NCBI RefSeq assembly: GCF_002926065.1
Contig: NZ_PREZ01000004.1
Coordinates: 434,001-498,000 of the forward strand
DNA: 64,000 nucleotides
From: Jeotgalibacillus proteolyticus
GTDB taxonomy: Bacteria > Bacillota > Bacilli > Bacillales > Jeotgalibacillaceae
Direction of reading: 5' to 3'
Below, piece after piece: positions 52,721 through 60,986 of this stretch. How positions within the stretch are numbered: position 1 is the stretch's first letter; each line of letters opens with the position of its first letter. The position numbers were made by a program, and so were the translations under genes. The notes below the pieces were generated by a model. That model searched no databases and had not been told where the DNA came from. It worked only from the letters and a program-made list of their open reading frames with translations.

Positions 52721-53650
52721 ATGAATGGAATAAGGGATAAGTTTAGAAGCGGCTGGGTGAGATGGAGTTTGTTGATCTTGGTTTTTCTTTTAATAACAGG
52801 TGCGGGCTGTTTTTCTGTGCTTTATCACTCTCTTCACACCGCTTCAAAGGGAATGCTTTCTCCGCTTGATCGTGATAAGTCAGCTAAACGTTCAGAGGAA
52901 GTGCGTATTGAAGAAAAGGATCCCTTCTCTGTACTGGTTTTAGGTGTGGATGAACGGGAGGGAGATGCAGGCAGGTCGGATACAATGATGGTCGTGATCG
53001 TAAATCCTGCCGATGAGAAAACGAATATCCTCAGCATTCCCAGAGATACTTACACTGAGATTGCAGGCTATGGTACAAAGGATAAAATTAATCATGCCTA
53101 CGCTTATGGCGGTGTGGAAATGGCGATGAGTACGGTAGAAAATATGCTTGATATCCCGATTGATTATTATGTAAAAGTTAATATGGAGGGCTTTGAGGAT
53201 ATAATTGATCTCCTCGGTGGCGTAACAGTAGATAATACTTTTGAATTTACAGCAGGAGGCTTTCAATTTCCAAAAGGGAAAATCATCATGAACGGAAAAC
53301 AAGCATTATCCTATTCACGCATGCGTGCAGCGGATCCCAATGGAGATTTCGGCAGGCAGGAACGTCAGCGTAACGTCATTCAGTCCATCATTAAGGAAGG
53401 CACTACCTTATCAGCATTTTTTAACAGCGGAAACATCCTGCAAACGCTTGGGGAAAACGTAAAAACCAACCTCACCTTCGACCAGCTCATCGGCATCCAA
53501 AACGACTACAAAAGCGCCACTCAAACCATCCAGCAGCTCTCCCTCGAAGAAGGAACCAACCAATCCATAAAAGGCGTCTACTACTACGTCATCCCTGAAG
53601 AAGAAATCGCAGCAGCAAGTAAAATTCTTCGGGGTGAATTAGGATTTTGA
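52721..53650 (+). CDS. LytR-CpsA-Psr (LCP) family transferase
   Basis: A 309-residue membrane-anchored enzyme that attaches wall teichoic acids or other glycopolymers to peptidoglycan. Membrane segment at 15-38, then the LCP domain: R-S-D-T-M-M, S-I-P-R-D-T-Y, N-H-A-Y-A-Y-G-G, and a late R-x-R-x-x-D-x-x-G-D-F-x-R-x-x-R-Q. The TGA stop touches repeat cluster 11. Codons near the 3' end use C at the wobble position very heavily, whereas the 5' end, next to cluster 10, is G-rich. Confidence 0.92.
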   Translation: MNGIRDKFRSGWVRWSLLILVFLLITGAGCFSVLYHSLHTASKGMLSPLDRDKSAKRSEEVRIEEKDPFSVLVLGVDEREGDAGRSDTMMVVIVNPADEKTNILSIPRDTYTEIAGYGTKDKINHAYAYGGVEMAMSTVENMLDIPIDYYVKVNMEGFEDIIDLLGGVTVDNTFEFTAGGFQFPKGKIIMNGKQALSYSRMRAADPNGDFGRQERQRNVIQSIIKEGTTLSAFFNSGNILQTLGENVKTNLTFDQLIGIQNDYKSATQTIQQLSLEEGTNQSIKGVYYYVIPEEEIAAASKILRGELGF

Positions 53651-53787
53651 CGAGTGCCTGTCAAGTGCCTGTCACTCCCCGATTTCTGTCGAATCCATTG
53701 TCGTGGTGCCTGGCACCCCACGACTAAGTACCTGTCACTTGGAATTCATTCATTCGACAAGTGACAGGCACTTGTCGATTCCATGAC
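53649..53787. repeat. REP-like cluster 11
   Basis: Five cores in mixed orientation, including the perfect 11-bp arm palindrome TTCGACAAGTG / CACTTGTCGAT and a GTGG / CCAC-armed copy. It begins at the LCP stop codon. Confidence 0.87.
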
Positions 53788-53830
53788 GAAAGTTAGCCAT
53801 AGCAACTTTTATTTATATTTATCAAAAAAG

Positions 53831-53859
53831 TTGCCTTAGGCAAAGATTTATCATATAGT
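53831..53859 (+). promoter_or_regulatory. MntR-like box overlapping the promoter of the ZIP gene
   Basis: The perfect palindrome TTGCCT-T-AGGCAA (53831-53843) resembles DtxR/MntR sites. Its TTGCCT also serves as a -35, with TATAGT at 53854-53859 as -10 (17-base spacer). Binding here would block the promoter. Confidence 0.6.
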
Positions 53860-53895
53860 ATGATAAGAATCATTTTAATTAAAGGAGAATGCGGT

Positions 53896-54750
53896 ATGGA
53901 TGGTACGGTTTTATATGCATTTTTGTTAACGCTGTTTGCCGGTCTTGCCACTGGAGTCGGCAGTATGTTTGCCTTTTTTGCGAAGCGTACGAATACGGCA
54001 TTTTTATCAATTGCAATGGGCTTTTCAGCAGGTGTAATGATTTACGTTTCATTTGTAGAGATCTTTCCAAAAGCGCTTCATGAGCTTGCCGGAGCACACG
54101 GTGACCAGCCGGGAATGATCTACACGGTTTTGGCGTTTTTCGCAGGGATGCTTTTGATCGGTCTGATCGATAAGCTGATTCCCACAGTCGGAAATCCTCA
54201 CGAAGCAAAATTCGTTGAGTCCGGACAGGACCCGGAGGATGGGCAAACCATTGCGTCAAAAGCAGCCAATCACACAACTCTTTCTAAAAGTGCAGCTCTC
54301 CGCCTGAGAAAAACAGGCGTATTTATGGCACTTGCTATAGCAATTCACAACTTTCCAGAAGGGCTCGCAACATTCATTTCAGCGCTCAATGACCCTGCAG
54401 TCGGCCTTGCCATTGCAATCGCGATCGCACTTCATAATATTCCAGAGGGGATTGCGGTTTCAGTCCCAATTTATTATGCAACGGGCTCAAAGAGAAAAGC
54501 CTTTAAACTAAGCTTTCTTTCAGGACTTGCTGAACCGGCTGGTGCCTTGATCGGTTTTTTAATCCTGATGCCTTTTCTTTCTGACACTCTTTTCGGCCTC
54601 GTTTTTGCAGCTGTAGGCGGTATTATGGTGTTCATTTCACTGGATGGACTCCTTCCTGCAGCGCGTGAATATGGCAAAGCCCACCACGCGATGTACGGAA
54701 TGGTCGCCGGAATGGCTGTCATGGCCACCAGCCTGATTTTGCTTATGTAA
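53896..54750 (+). CDS. ZIP-family metal transporter (ZupT/GufA-like)
   Basis: A 284-residue membrane protein with eight predicted segments. The two metal-coordinating motifs of ZIP transporters are intact: H-N-F-P-E-G and H-N-I-P-E-G. Imports divalent metals such as zinc or manganese. Start at ATG 53896 after AAAGGAG. The MntR-like box suggests manganese-controlled expression. Together with the Zur-controlled cnt system it gives this region two metal-uptake routes. Confidence 0.9.
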   Translation: MDGTVLYAFLLTLFAGLATGVGSMFAFFAKRTNTAFLSIAMGFSAGVMIYVSFVEIFPKALHELAGAHGDQPGMIYTVLAFFAGMLLIGLIDKLIPTVGNPHEAKFVESGQDPEDGQTIASKAANHTTLSKSAALRLRKTGVFMALAIAIHNFPEGLATFISALNDPAVGLAIAIAIALHNIPEGIAVSVPIYYATGSKRKAFKLSFLSGLAEPAGALIGFLILMPFLSDTLFGLVFAAVGGIMVFISLDGLLPAAREYGKAHHAMYGMVAGMAVMATSLILLM

Positions 54751-54767
54751 AATTTCACCCCCTCAAG

Positions 54768-54801
54768 AAAGTATCGGTACGCAATATACCGGTACTTTTT
54801 T
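54768..54801 (+). terminator. Terminator of ZIP gene
   Basis: Stem AAAGTATCGGTA / TACCGGTACTTT (one mismatch) followed by TTT. Confidence 0.75.
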
Positions 54802-54884
54802 AGGTTAATACCTGCCTCTGTAGCCTATTTAAATGCTCTACCCGCTCCCAAAGTTCTCCCCCGGACACCTTTAACAACTTCTTC

Positions 54885-55169
54885 TTATAACTTGAACGGT
54901 TCTAGTATGAGATCGTAAGTATCAATTTTCAACTTAACTCGTTCACCCTGAAACGCTTCAACTCCGCTGGCGCCGGGGTAAAAGCCCGATGTGGTTTTTG
55001 TATGCAGCAAATTGGACGATATTCTTTTTTAACGAAAACGTTGGCAAGCTTAGCTCATTTTTTCAATCGCTCCGGGAATCTCTTCTAAAATAACTGCACG
55101 CAGCGATTGAAGTGAATTATCCTGAACCTCCTTTGGAAATTGAGAAATATAGTCATCAATCTGGCCCAT
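54885..55169 (-). pseudogene. Decayed DUF1801 (YdhG/frataxin-like) gene
   Basis: The ATG at 55169 follows a proper ribosome site and opens with a DUF1801-type N-terminus (I-D-D-Y-I-S-Q-F-P-K-E-V-Q, then L-R-A-V-I-L-E-E-I-P-G-A-I-E-K-M-S). A TAA stops it at 55050 after 39 residues. Downstream, in a different frame, the typical C-terminal half is still readable (T-S-G-F-Y-P-G-A-S-G-V-E-A-F, ending L-E-P-F-K-L, stop at 54885). The total is shorter than the usual 115-120 codons, so the middle has a deletion plus frameshift. Confidence 0.75.
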
Positions 55170-55232
55170 CCTTCATTTCCCCTTTTTAATTAGTATACTT
55201 GTTTTTCTCGAAGAAAAGGGAGCTCTTTCCCC

Positions 55233-56453
55233 TTACGCCACCGTCTCCTCCGGTACAACTTTTCCTTCAAAGCGTGCAGCCCGTGAAGCGAACAGAACGA
55301 TAATCAAACTGGCGAAAACTAGAAGACCAAGGATCATGAAGCACATCATAATGGCGCCTCCGGAAACCATTCCAGTAAAGACTCCGAGCAAAAGGATTCG
55401 AACGAACAATCCAATTGAACGGATTAGCCCATCAATTCTGCCGATCATCTCATTTGGCACCTTCTCCATCATGAGGGCATTTCTGGCAACGCGTGCTCCG
55501 CTATTACCAATAGCCAGAAAGAACATCAGCATGAGAAAAACCGGAACATTCGCCACTAACACGATGAAAATAGCTGCCGTATACAGCGACATCGTGAATA
55601 GTATTGTCTTCCCTTCTCCCCATTTTGCTGCTGCAATTGGTGCAAGGATCCCCGCTGCCACAGCGCCAATGGCGTATATCATTTCTTTAAAACCGTAGAC
55701 GCTTCCCGAGGTTTGCAGAACATCCACCAGATAAACGGGAAACAAGTAATTTGTAAGCATTACCCCGATAAACGGCATCGTCGAAAATAAAAACAGCAGA
55801 AAAATTGCCCGGTTGTGTTTTATAAAGCTCATTGGTTTGGCTGATTTTAACTTAACTCCACTGACTTCTGTCTTCTTTTTCAAATAAGGAATTCGTATGT
55901 ATAACCAAATCGCAATACCATAGGCTGCTGCATTAACGAGCAAAATAGTCTGAAGCTCTACAACCATCAAAAGAATACTCGCTGCTCCTCCTGCAATCAC
56001 ACTTGATAACTGTCCCTGAATTTCAATCGTGCCATTTAAGGACTTATACTGATCCTTTGAAAATAACTCCTGATTTAGTGCAAACATCGTAGGATAGAAA
56101 ATCGTGTAGTACAAGCTTCCTGTCACGAACAGCACCATATAATGCCACGTTTCAAATGTCATCCCGGCCATCCCGTAAATTGAAAAACCAAGCACAACGA
56201 GTAAGCTCACTTTTTTACTTGTAAGAAGCAGCTGTTTTCGCGAAACCCTGTCAATTAACTGCCCTACAAGCGGTGCCAGCAGAAAATTAATAACCGTCAT
56301 CCCCATGGTCACATAGCCAAAAATAATACTTCCATTCTCCCCCGATACCAAAAGCCATGGGATCGCGATCATCGTAATTCCTGCCCCAACCGAAGAAGCA
56401 ATATTTCCTAATAAAATTAACCGAAACCGGCCATCCTGCAACAAACTCCTCAT
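55233..56453 (-). CDS. MFS transporter
   Basis: A 406-residue major facilitator with twelve membrane segments, of the class around enterobactin/macrolide exporters (A-x-x-L-V-G-Q-L-I-D-R-V-S-R-K between segments 2 and 3). Probable drug or small-molecule exporter. Starts after AAAGGGG. The 5' side, facing cluster 12, is strongly C-rich on the + strand (56401-56520: 42 C, 7 G). Confidence 0.85.
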   Translation of the reverse strand: MRSLLQDGRFRLILLGNIASSVGAGITMIAIPWLLVSGENGSIIFGYVTMGMTVINFLLAPLVGQLIDRVSRKQLLLTSKKVSLLVVLGFSIYGMAGMTFETWHYMVLFVTGSLYYTIFYPTMFALNQELFSKDQYKSLNGTIEIQGQLSSVIAGGAASILLMVVELQTILLVNAAAYGIAIWLYIRIPYLKKKTEVSGVKLKSAKPMSFIKHNRAIFLLFLFSTMPFIGVMLTNYLFPVYLVDVLQTSGSVYGFKEMIYAIGAVAAGILAPIAAAKWGEGKTILFTMSLYTAAIFIVLVANVPVFLMLMFFLAIGNSGARVARNALMMEKVPNEMIGRIDGLIRSIGLFVRILLLGVFTGMVSGGAIMMCFMILGLLVFASLIIVLFASRAARFEGKVVPEETVA

Positions 56454-56557
56454 CCTTCAATCCCCTTTACCATCTATTTCCTCCACTATAAAACAAAACA
56501 CACCCGAAGCCTTCCTGCATTTGGCAGAAAAAGAACTACGACAAAAGGATGAAAACG

Positions 56558-56686
56558 AGTCGACAAAAATCGAGGAGTGCCTGTCACCACCCGGAAAAAA
56601 TCCGGGTGGTGACAGGCACTCCTCTACTTCTTAATTCTGGGTACAAGGGCAAAAAGATTCGGGTGGTGCCAGGCACCACTCGAATT
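56558..56686. repeat. REP-like cluster 12
   Basis: Contains a long inverted pair: AGGAGTGCCTGTCACCACCC and its complement around a GGAAAAAATCC loop, nearly identical to one in cluster 14, then a single GGTGGTGCCAGGCACCACTC unit. It lies six bases from the stop of the XRE gene. Confidence 0.88.
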
Positions 56687-56691
56687 ACTGA

Positions 56692-56901
56692 TCATTCCTC
56701 ATCTTTATATTCCAAAATATCCCCCGGCTGACAGTCCAGGGCTTTGCAGATGGCTTCTAATGTGGAGAAGCGAACGGCTTTTGCTTTTCCATTTTTTAAT
56801 ATGGAAAGGTTTGCCATGGTGATTCCGACCTTTTCCGAGAGCTCAGTGACACTCATTTTCCTTTTCGCCAGCATTACGTCGATATTGATTATAATGGTCA
56901 T
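56692..56901 (-). CDS. XRE-family small regulator (YozG-like)
   Basis: A 69-residue single-domain Cro/CI helix-turn-helix protein (M-S-V-T-E-L-S-E-K-V-G-I-T, then F-S-T-L-E-A-I-C-K-A-L, ending P-G-D-I-L-E-Y). Paired with a DUF2975 membrane protein nine bases upstream, the same pairing as B. subtilis yozG-yoaS. Likely regulates its own operon. Confidence 0.9.
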   Translation of the reverse strand: MTIIINIDVMLAKRKMSVTELSEKVGITMANLSILKNGKAKAVRFSTLEAICKALDCQPGDILEYKDEE

Positions 56902-56910
56902 AGTTTCACC

Positions 56911-57393
56911 TCAAACTACTAAATCATTTTCAGATTTGATCTCGATTGCTTCCTGTAAAAGCCTTTGCAGGACAGCGGCAAAAACAGCAATGACCAAGGA
57001 AGCAAAAACAATGATCATTCCAATGACAATAATCCCCGGCGCATCTTCTTCCTGGGCTATTAGATAAAATAACGGAAGCCCTGCTGCAAAGAAGGTGCTG
57101 ATCATGAGGGCACAGATTTTAATTCTCTTCAAAGCATTTACCGATAAATTTGAGAACGCATGACTATGGTCAATATAGATTAACAGCTTAAAAGCCTGAT
57201 ACAGAGCAAAGTAAAAAGGAATAGCAGCTCCATAAAACAGAAGAAAAACAAGATAGTTTAGATAATTAATGCCGGAATTTAATTCTAAAGAGTAACTTGC
57301 GATTTCGGGAACTAAAAATATACATAGAGCCAAAATCGGGAGACCAATAAGAAATACAGCAATCTTTAAAAAAAGCGTCGTTCCCATTTTCAT
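56911..57393 (-). CDS. DUF2975 membrane protein (YoaS-like)
   Basis: A 160-residue protein with four membrane segments. Co-transcribed with the small XRE regulator. Function unknown. Start at ATG 57393, six bases after AGGTG; the open frame begins at GTG 57402, which overlaps that ribosome site. Confidence 0.85.
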   Translation of the reverse strand: MKMGTTLFLKIAVFLIGLPILALCIFLVPEIASYSLELNSGINYLNYLVFLLFYGAAIPFYFALYQAFKLLIYIDHSHAFSNLSVNALKRIKICALMISTFFAAGLPLFYLIAQEEDAPGIIVIGMIIVFASLVIAVFAAVLQRLLQEAIEIKSENDLVV

Positions 57394-57545
57394 AAAAAGC
57401 ACCTCACTTAATTAGTAGTATTAATGTGATAATACCTAATTATTTATCGATTATCAATAAAATTATATTGTTTAGAGATATTTTATTATTCCTTTATGAA
57501 ATTTATTCAAAATAAAAAAGCACTTCGAGACGAAATGCTTTACTA

Positions 57546-57636
57546 ATCGGGTGGTGACAGGCACCACTCAAAAAAATTGAGAACGAGTCGACAAAAATCG
57601 AGTAGTGCCTGAGGAGTGCCTGGCACCACCCGAATG
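57546..57636. repeat. REP-like cluster 13
   Basis: Units GGGTGGTGACAGGCACCACTC and GGAGTGCCTGGCACCACCCG plus a partial copy and a GAGTCGACAAAAATCGAG block also seen in cluster 12. Confidence 0.86.
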
Positions 57637-57649
57637 CGCACCCTAAATT

Positions 57650-58252
57650 CTATTTTTTTAATCCTGCTGCATAGAAGGGGCCGTTTACAGTCATGGTGAG
57701 GATGATTCTGGCTATTTCCTGGGGGGATTCTTCTCTGTTATTGTTCAGCCACTCGTGAATAACACCGAGATGGGCTGATGAGATATAGGAAATGAGGTAT
57801 TCTGCCGGTACCAGGAGATTTTCCTCCTTAAAAATAGAAGCATTTTCACTGGCAAAGAGAGCTTTTCGCATAAAAATTTTTAATTTAGATTGAAAGGATA
57901 AATCACCTTTTGGGCTCAGTAAAGCTTTCATTAGTCCTCTGTTTTTATTAATAAATTCAAAGAACGGTACAAGAATGGCGAAGGGGATTGTGTTTGGAGC
58001 TTTGGTTTCCAATTCTGATATGACCTTAGGAATATTTTTAATGATCTTGTCTTCCAGTTCAGCAACCACTTCTTCCTCGCATTTCGCCATTAGATCATAT
58101 TTATCCTGATAATGGCTGTAAAAGGTGCCGCGGTTAATCCGTGCCCTGGTAGTTAAATCTTTAATAGTGACGGCTTCAAACCCTTTTTCTTCCACTAACT
58201 CGATAAATGCATTCTTGATCGATTCTCTCGTGCGAATGACGCGCAAATCCAT
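57650..58252 (-). CDS. TetR-family regulator of adjacent ABC exporter
   Basis: A 200-residue TetR repressor. Helix-turn-helix V-T-I-K-D-L-T-T-R-A-R-I-N-R-G-T-F-Y-S-H-Y. Start at ATG 58252, eight bases after GGAGG; the open frame extends to 58297. Divergent from the ABC exporter genes at 58437, its likely target. Confidence 0.9.
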   Translation of the reverse strand: MDLRVIRTRESIKNAFIELVEEKGFEAVTIKDLTTRARINRGTFYSHYQDKYDLMAKCEEEVVAELEDKIIKNIPKVISELETKAPNTIPFAILVPFFEFINKNRGLMKALLSPKGDLSFQSKLKIFMRKALFASENASIFKEENLLVPAEYLISYISSAHLGVIHEWLNNNREESPQEIARIILTMTVNGPFYAAGLKK

Positions 58253-58436
58253 GTTCATATCCTCCACTTCATTAACTTCACTCATTTTTTTCAACACTTT
58301 CGTAAATAGTGTAGTTTAACCGACACATCGTTAATTTTTGATTATTGTTCAGTTGTTACCTGGATTCTATACTTATAGCATACAGTAAAACGACACCATG
58401 TTTGTTATTTATTAAAACCAGAAAGGAGAAATTTCA

Positions 58437-59168
58437 ATGAATATCCACGTTTCGAATGTCAGTAAAAGCTTTGATCACCATCTGGTTATTAAAGACATCA
58501 CATTTTCGATTTCATCCGGAGAAATATGCTGCTTGCTTGGTCCTTCCGGTTCCGGGAAAACGACATTGATCCGTCTGATGATTGGGGCCATTCCCGCTGA
58601 TGCAGGAGCTATCCATTTTAATGAAAGTCAAAACCCTAAAATGAGTCTGCTAAAAGAAATAGGATTTATGCCTCAAAATGATGCTTTATATGATGATTTA
58701 TCTGCTGAAGGCAATTTAAAATTTTTTGGTGGCCTTTTTCAAATGACAAAATCCAGTTTAGAAGTGCGCATCAAGGAAGCACTTGAGATCGTCGAGTTAA
58801 CAGAGCATCGAAAAAAGCTGGTTAAAAATTTTTCCGGCGGGATGAAAAAACGCCTTTCACTTGCCGCTGCTATTTTACATTCTCCAAAAATTTTATTTCT
58901 TGATGAACCGACAGTTGGAATCGATCCCGTGCTTCGTCGAAAGATTTGGGATCAATTTCAGGTATTGAAACAGTCGGGTACAACGATTATCGTTTCCACC
59001 CACGTGATGGATGAGGTAACTGAGTGTGATAAAGCAGCACTAATTTACGATGGTTCTTTGATTGAGTTTGATACAGTAGCAAATTTGCTCAAGAAAACGC
59101 AAAACGGTCGAGTAGAGGAGCTTTTTTTCACCGCTTCTAAAATTTCGAAGGGCGGTGCTGTTCAATGA
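58437..59168 (+). CDS. ABC-2 exporter ATPase
   Basis: A 243-residue ATPase: Walker A G-P-S-G-S-G-K-T-T, signature F-S-G-G-M-K-K-R, Walker B I-L-F-L-D-E-P-T-V-G-I-D-P. DrrA/YhcH-type drug exporter class. Stop and the next start overlap (ATGA). Confidence 0.92.
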   Translation: MNIHVSNVSKSFDHHLVIKDITFSISSGEICCLLGPSGSGKTTLIRLMIGAIPADAGAIHFNESQNPKMSLLKEIGFMPQNDALYDDLSAEGNLKFFGGLFQMTKSSLEVRIKEALEIVELTEHRKKLVKNFSGGMKKRLSLAAAILHSPKILFLDEPTVGIDPVLRRKIWDQFQVLKQSGTTIIVSTHVMDEVTECDKAALIYDGSLIEFDTVANLLKKTQNGRVEELFFTASKISKGGAVQ

Positions 59169-60193
59169 TCCATTTAGCTAAACGCGTTATTCGGCAAACG
59201 CTCAATGACAAACGAAGTATCATGATGATCCTGGTCGCCCCGCTCCTTATTTTGACGTTAATTTATTTCCTATTAGGTGATTCTGATTATGTGCCGACTG
59301 TTGGGGTCAATCAGGGTGCCATACCTGAATCCCTTACGACTGCTTTAGAGGAACAGGATTTGGTGATTGCAGACCTTACTGACAACGAAGTGCAGCAGGC
59401 AGAAAAATACCTGAATGACCATCAGGGAATTGACGCAATTATGGAATCTTCTCAGGATTCAGGGATGACCATTACCATGTATGAACCTTCTTCAAAAGGA
59501 GCAAAGGCTGTTAATGAGATTCAAAAAGCAGTGGCTTCTCTCAATCCTTCCGCACAATTTACAATGAAGTATGTCTACGGGACACAGGAACAATCAACCT
59601 TTGATTCCCTCGGTTATGTATTTCTTGCCTTATTTTCTTTCTTTTTAGTATTTATCATTTCAGGGATGGCGTTAGTCAGAGAACGCAGCGGAGGTACATT
59701 GGAAAGATTATTGATGACTCCCAGTAAAAGGGGCGAGGTAATTCTTGGATATACAGCAGGGTACGGTGTGTTTGCAATCCTTCAGGCCCTTCTTATTGTT
59801 CTTTACTCCATTTTTGTCCTGCAATTAAGTTCAGCAGGAAATATTGGCTGGATTCTGCTCACAATGGTGTTGTTAGCTGTTACAGCCGTTTCATTCGGAG
59901 CGACAATATCCATTTTTTCCACGTCAGAGCTGCAGGTGGTTCAAATGATTCCATTCACCATCATTCCCCAGGTGTTTTTTTCGGGGCTGATTCCTTTAGA
60001 CCTCATCCCTTATCACCTCGGAAACCTTTCCTATATCATGCCCATTTATTACGGAGCAGCAGCCATCAAGGGCGTTATGGTTTATGGGAATGGCTTCATG
60101 GAAATTTGGGGATATCTTGCCGGATTAATTACCTTTGCAATTTTATTATTCTTGATAAACACTCGTGCTTTAAAAAAATTCAGGCAAATGTAG
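59165..60193 (+). CDS. ABC-2 exporter permease
   Basis: A 342-residue permease of the ABC-2/YhgE-type class. One N-terminal membrane segment, a large extracellular loop (residues 40-160), then five segments at the C-terminal half. Works with the ATPase above, probably for export of a drug or lipid under TetR control. Confidence 0.9.
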   Translation: MIHLAKRVIRQTLNDKRSIMMILVAPLLILTLIYFLLGDSDYVPTVGVNQGAIPESLTTALEEQDLVIADLTDNEVQQAEKYLNDHQGIDAIMESSQDSGMTITMYEPSSKGAKAVNEIQKAVASLNPSAQFTMKYVYGTQEQSTFDSLGYVFLALFSFFLVFIISGMALVRERSGGTLERLLMTPSKRGEVILGYTAGYGVFAILQALLIVLYSIFVLQLSSAGNIGWILLTMVLLAVTAVSFGATISIFSTSELQVVQMIPFTIIPQVFFSGLIPLDLIPYHLGNLSYIMPIYYGAAAIKGVMVYGNGFMEIWGYLAGLITFAILLFLINTRALKKFRQM

Positions 60194-60201
60194 TGATAAG
60201 T

Positions 60202-60323
60202 GCTCGACAAGTGCCTTTCGACAAGTGCCTTCGACAAGTGCCTGGCACCACCCGAAAAAAATTGGGTGAATTGACAAGTGCCTGTCACCACCCGAAAAAA
60301 ACCGGGTGGTGACAGGCACTCCT
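60202..60323. repeat. REP-like cluster 14
   Basis: Tandem partial units (CTCGACAAGTGCCTTTCGACAAGTGCC...) then a long inverted pair, AAGTGCCTGTCACCACCC... / GGGTGGTGACAGGCACT, around a CGAAAAAAACCG loop. It ends at the TAG stop of modB. Confidence 0.88.
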
Positions 60324-60986
60324 CTATTTCCTCATCTGCTGCACAAACGCAAGCAAAACAAACGAGAACAATATAATTGACCCAACCCAATAGTAGGCTA
60401 ACAAATAGTTGCCTGTTTCCACTGCCAGGTAAATACTGACGGGAACGGTTTGGGTTACGCCGAAGATGCTTCCGGCAAACATTAGGGTAGCACCAAATTC
60501 ACCTAATGCCCGAGCTAGCCCGAGCATGAAACCTGATGTGACTTGACGCCAAGATAAGGGAAGAGTCACGAACCTGAAAACTTCTATTTCAGAGGCCCCC
60601 ATTTGTCTTGCCGCCGCTTCGAGCTCACTATCCACTTCTTCAAATCCATTAATCAGCATTTGGTAAACGAGCGGAAACGCGACAACAGTCGCTGCAATAA
60701 CGGCCGCTATGTAAGTAAAAACAATTGGCTGTCCAAATAACCACTCAAAGCCGCTTCCTACCACACTATTTCGTCCGAGCAGGACCAGGAGTCCGAAACC
60801 AACGACAGTCGGCGGCAGTACCAACGGCAGCATAAGCACCGTTTCAAGAGCTGTTTTCCCTCGAAATGTTCTTTTTTTCAACAGCCACGCTGCTGCTATG
60901 GCAAGTAAAAATGCCAGTGTACTTGCCAACAGAACTACCCGCACCGACACCCAAACCGGCGTCCAAAATTCAGGCCCAAGCATCAC
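60324..60986 (-). CDS. modB: Molybdate ABC transporter permease
   Basis: A 220-residue permease with five to six membrane segments and the cytoplasmic E-L-E-A-A-A-R-Q-M-G-A-S loop, followed by R-A-L-G-E-F-G-A-T, characteristic of ModB/CysT-type permeases. Overlaps modA (ATGA). No modC ATPase follows: a repeat cluster begins at the stop codon, which is itself part of the repeat border (TAGAGGAGTGCC). Confidence 0.92.
   Translation of the reverse strand: MMLGPEFWTPVWVSVRVVLLASTLAFLLAIAAAWLLKKRTFRGKTALETVLMLPLVLPPTVVGFGLLVLLGRNSVVGSGFEWLFGQPIVFTYIAAVIAATVVAFPLVYQMLINGFEEVDSELEAAARQMGASEIEVFRFVTLPLSWRQVTSGFMLGLARALGEFGATLMFAGSIFGVTQTVPVSIYLAVETGNYLLAYYWVGSIILFSFVLLAFVQQMRK

Noticed and set aside
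14420-60390. Recurrent peptide C-L-R-Q-V-P-G-T-T-R-K in several small frames (14420-14638, 60106-60312 and others)
   Set aside because: The peptide is what the REP sequence encodes when read in one frame; it is not a conserved protein family.
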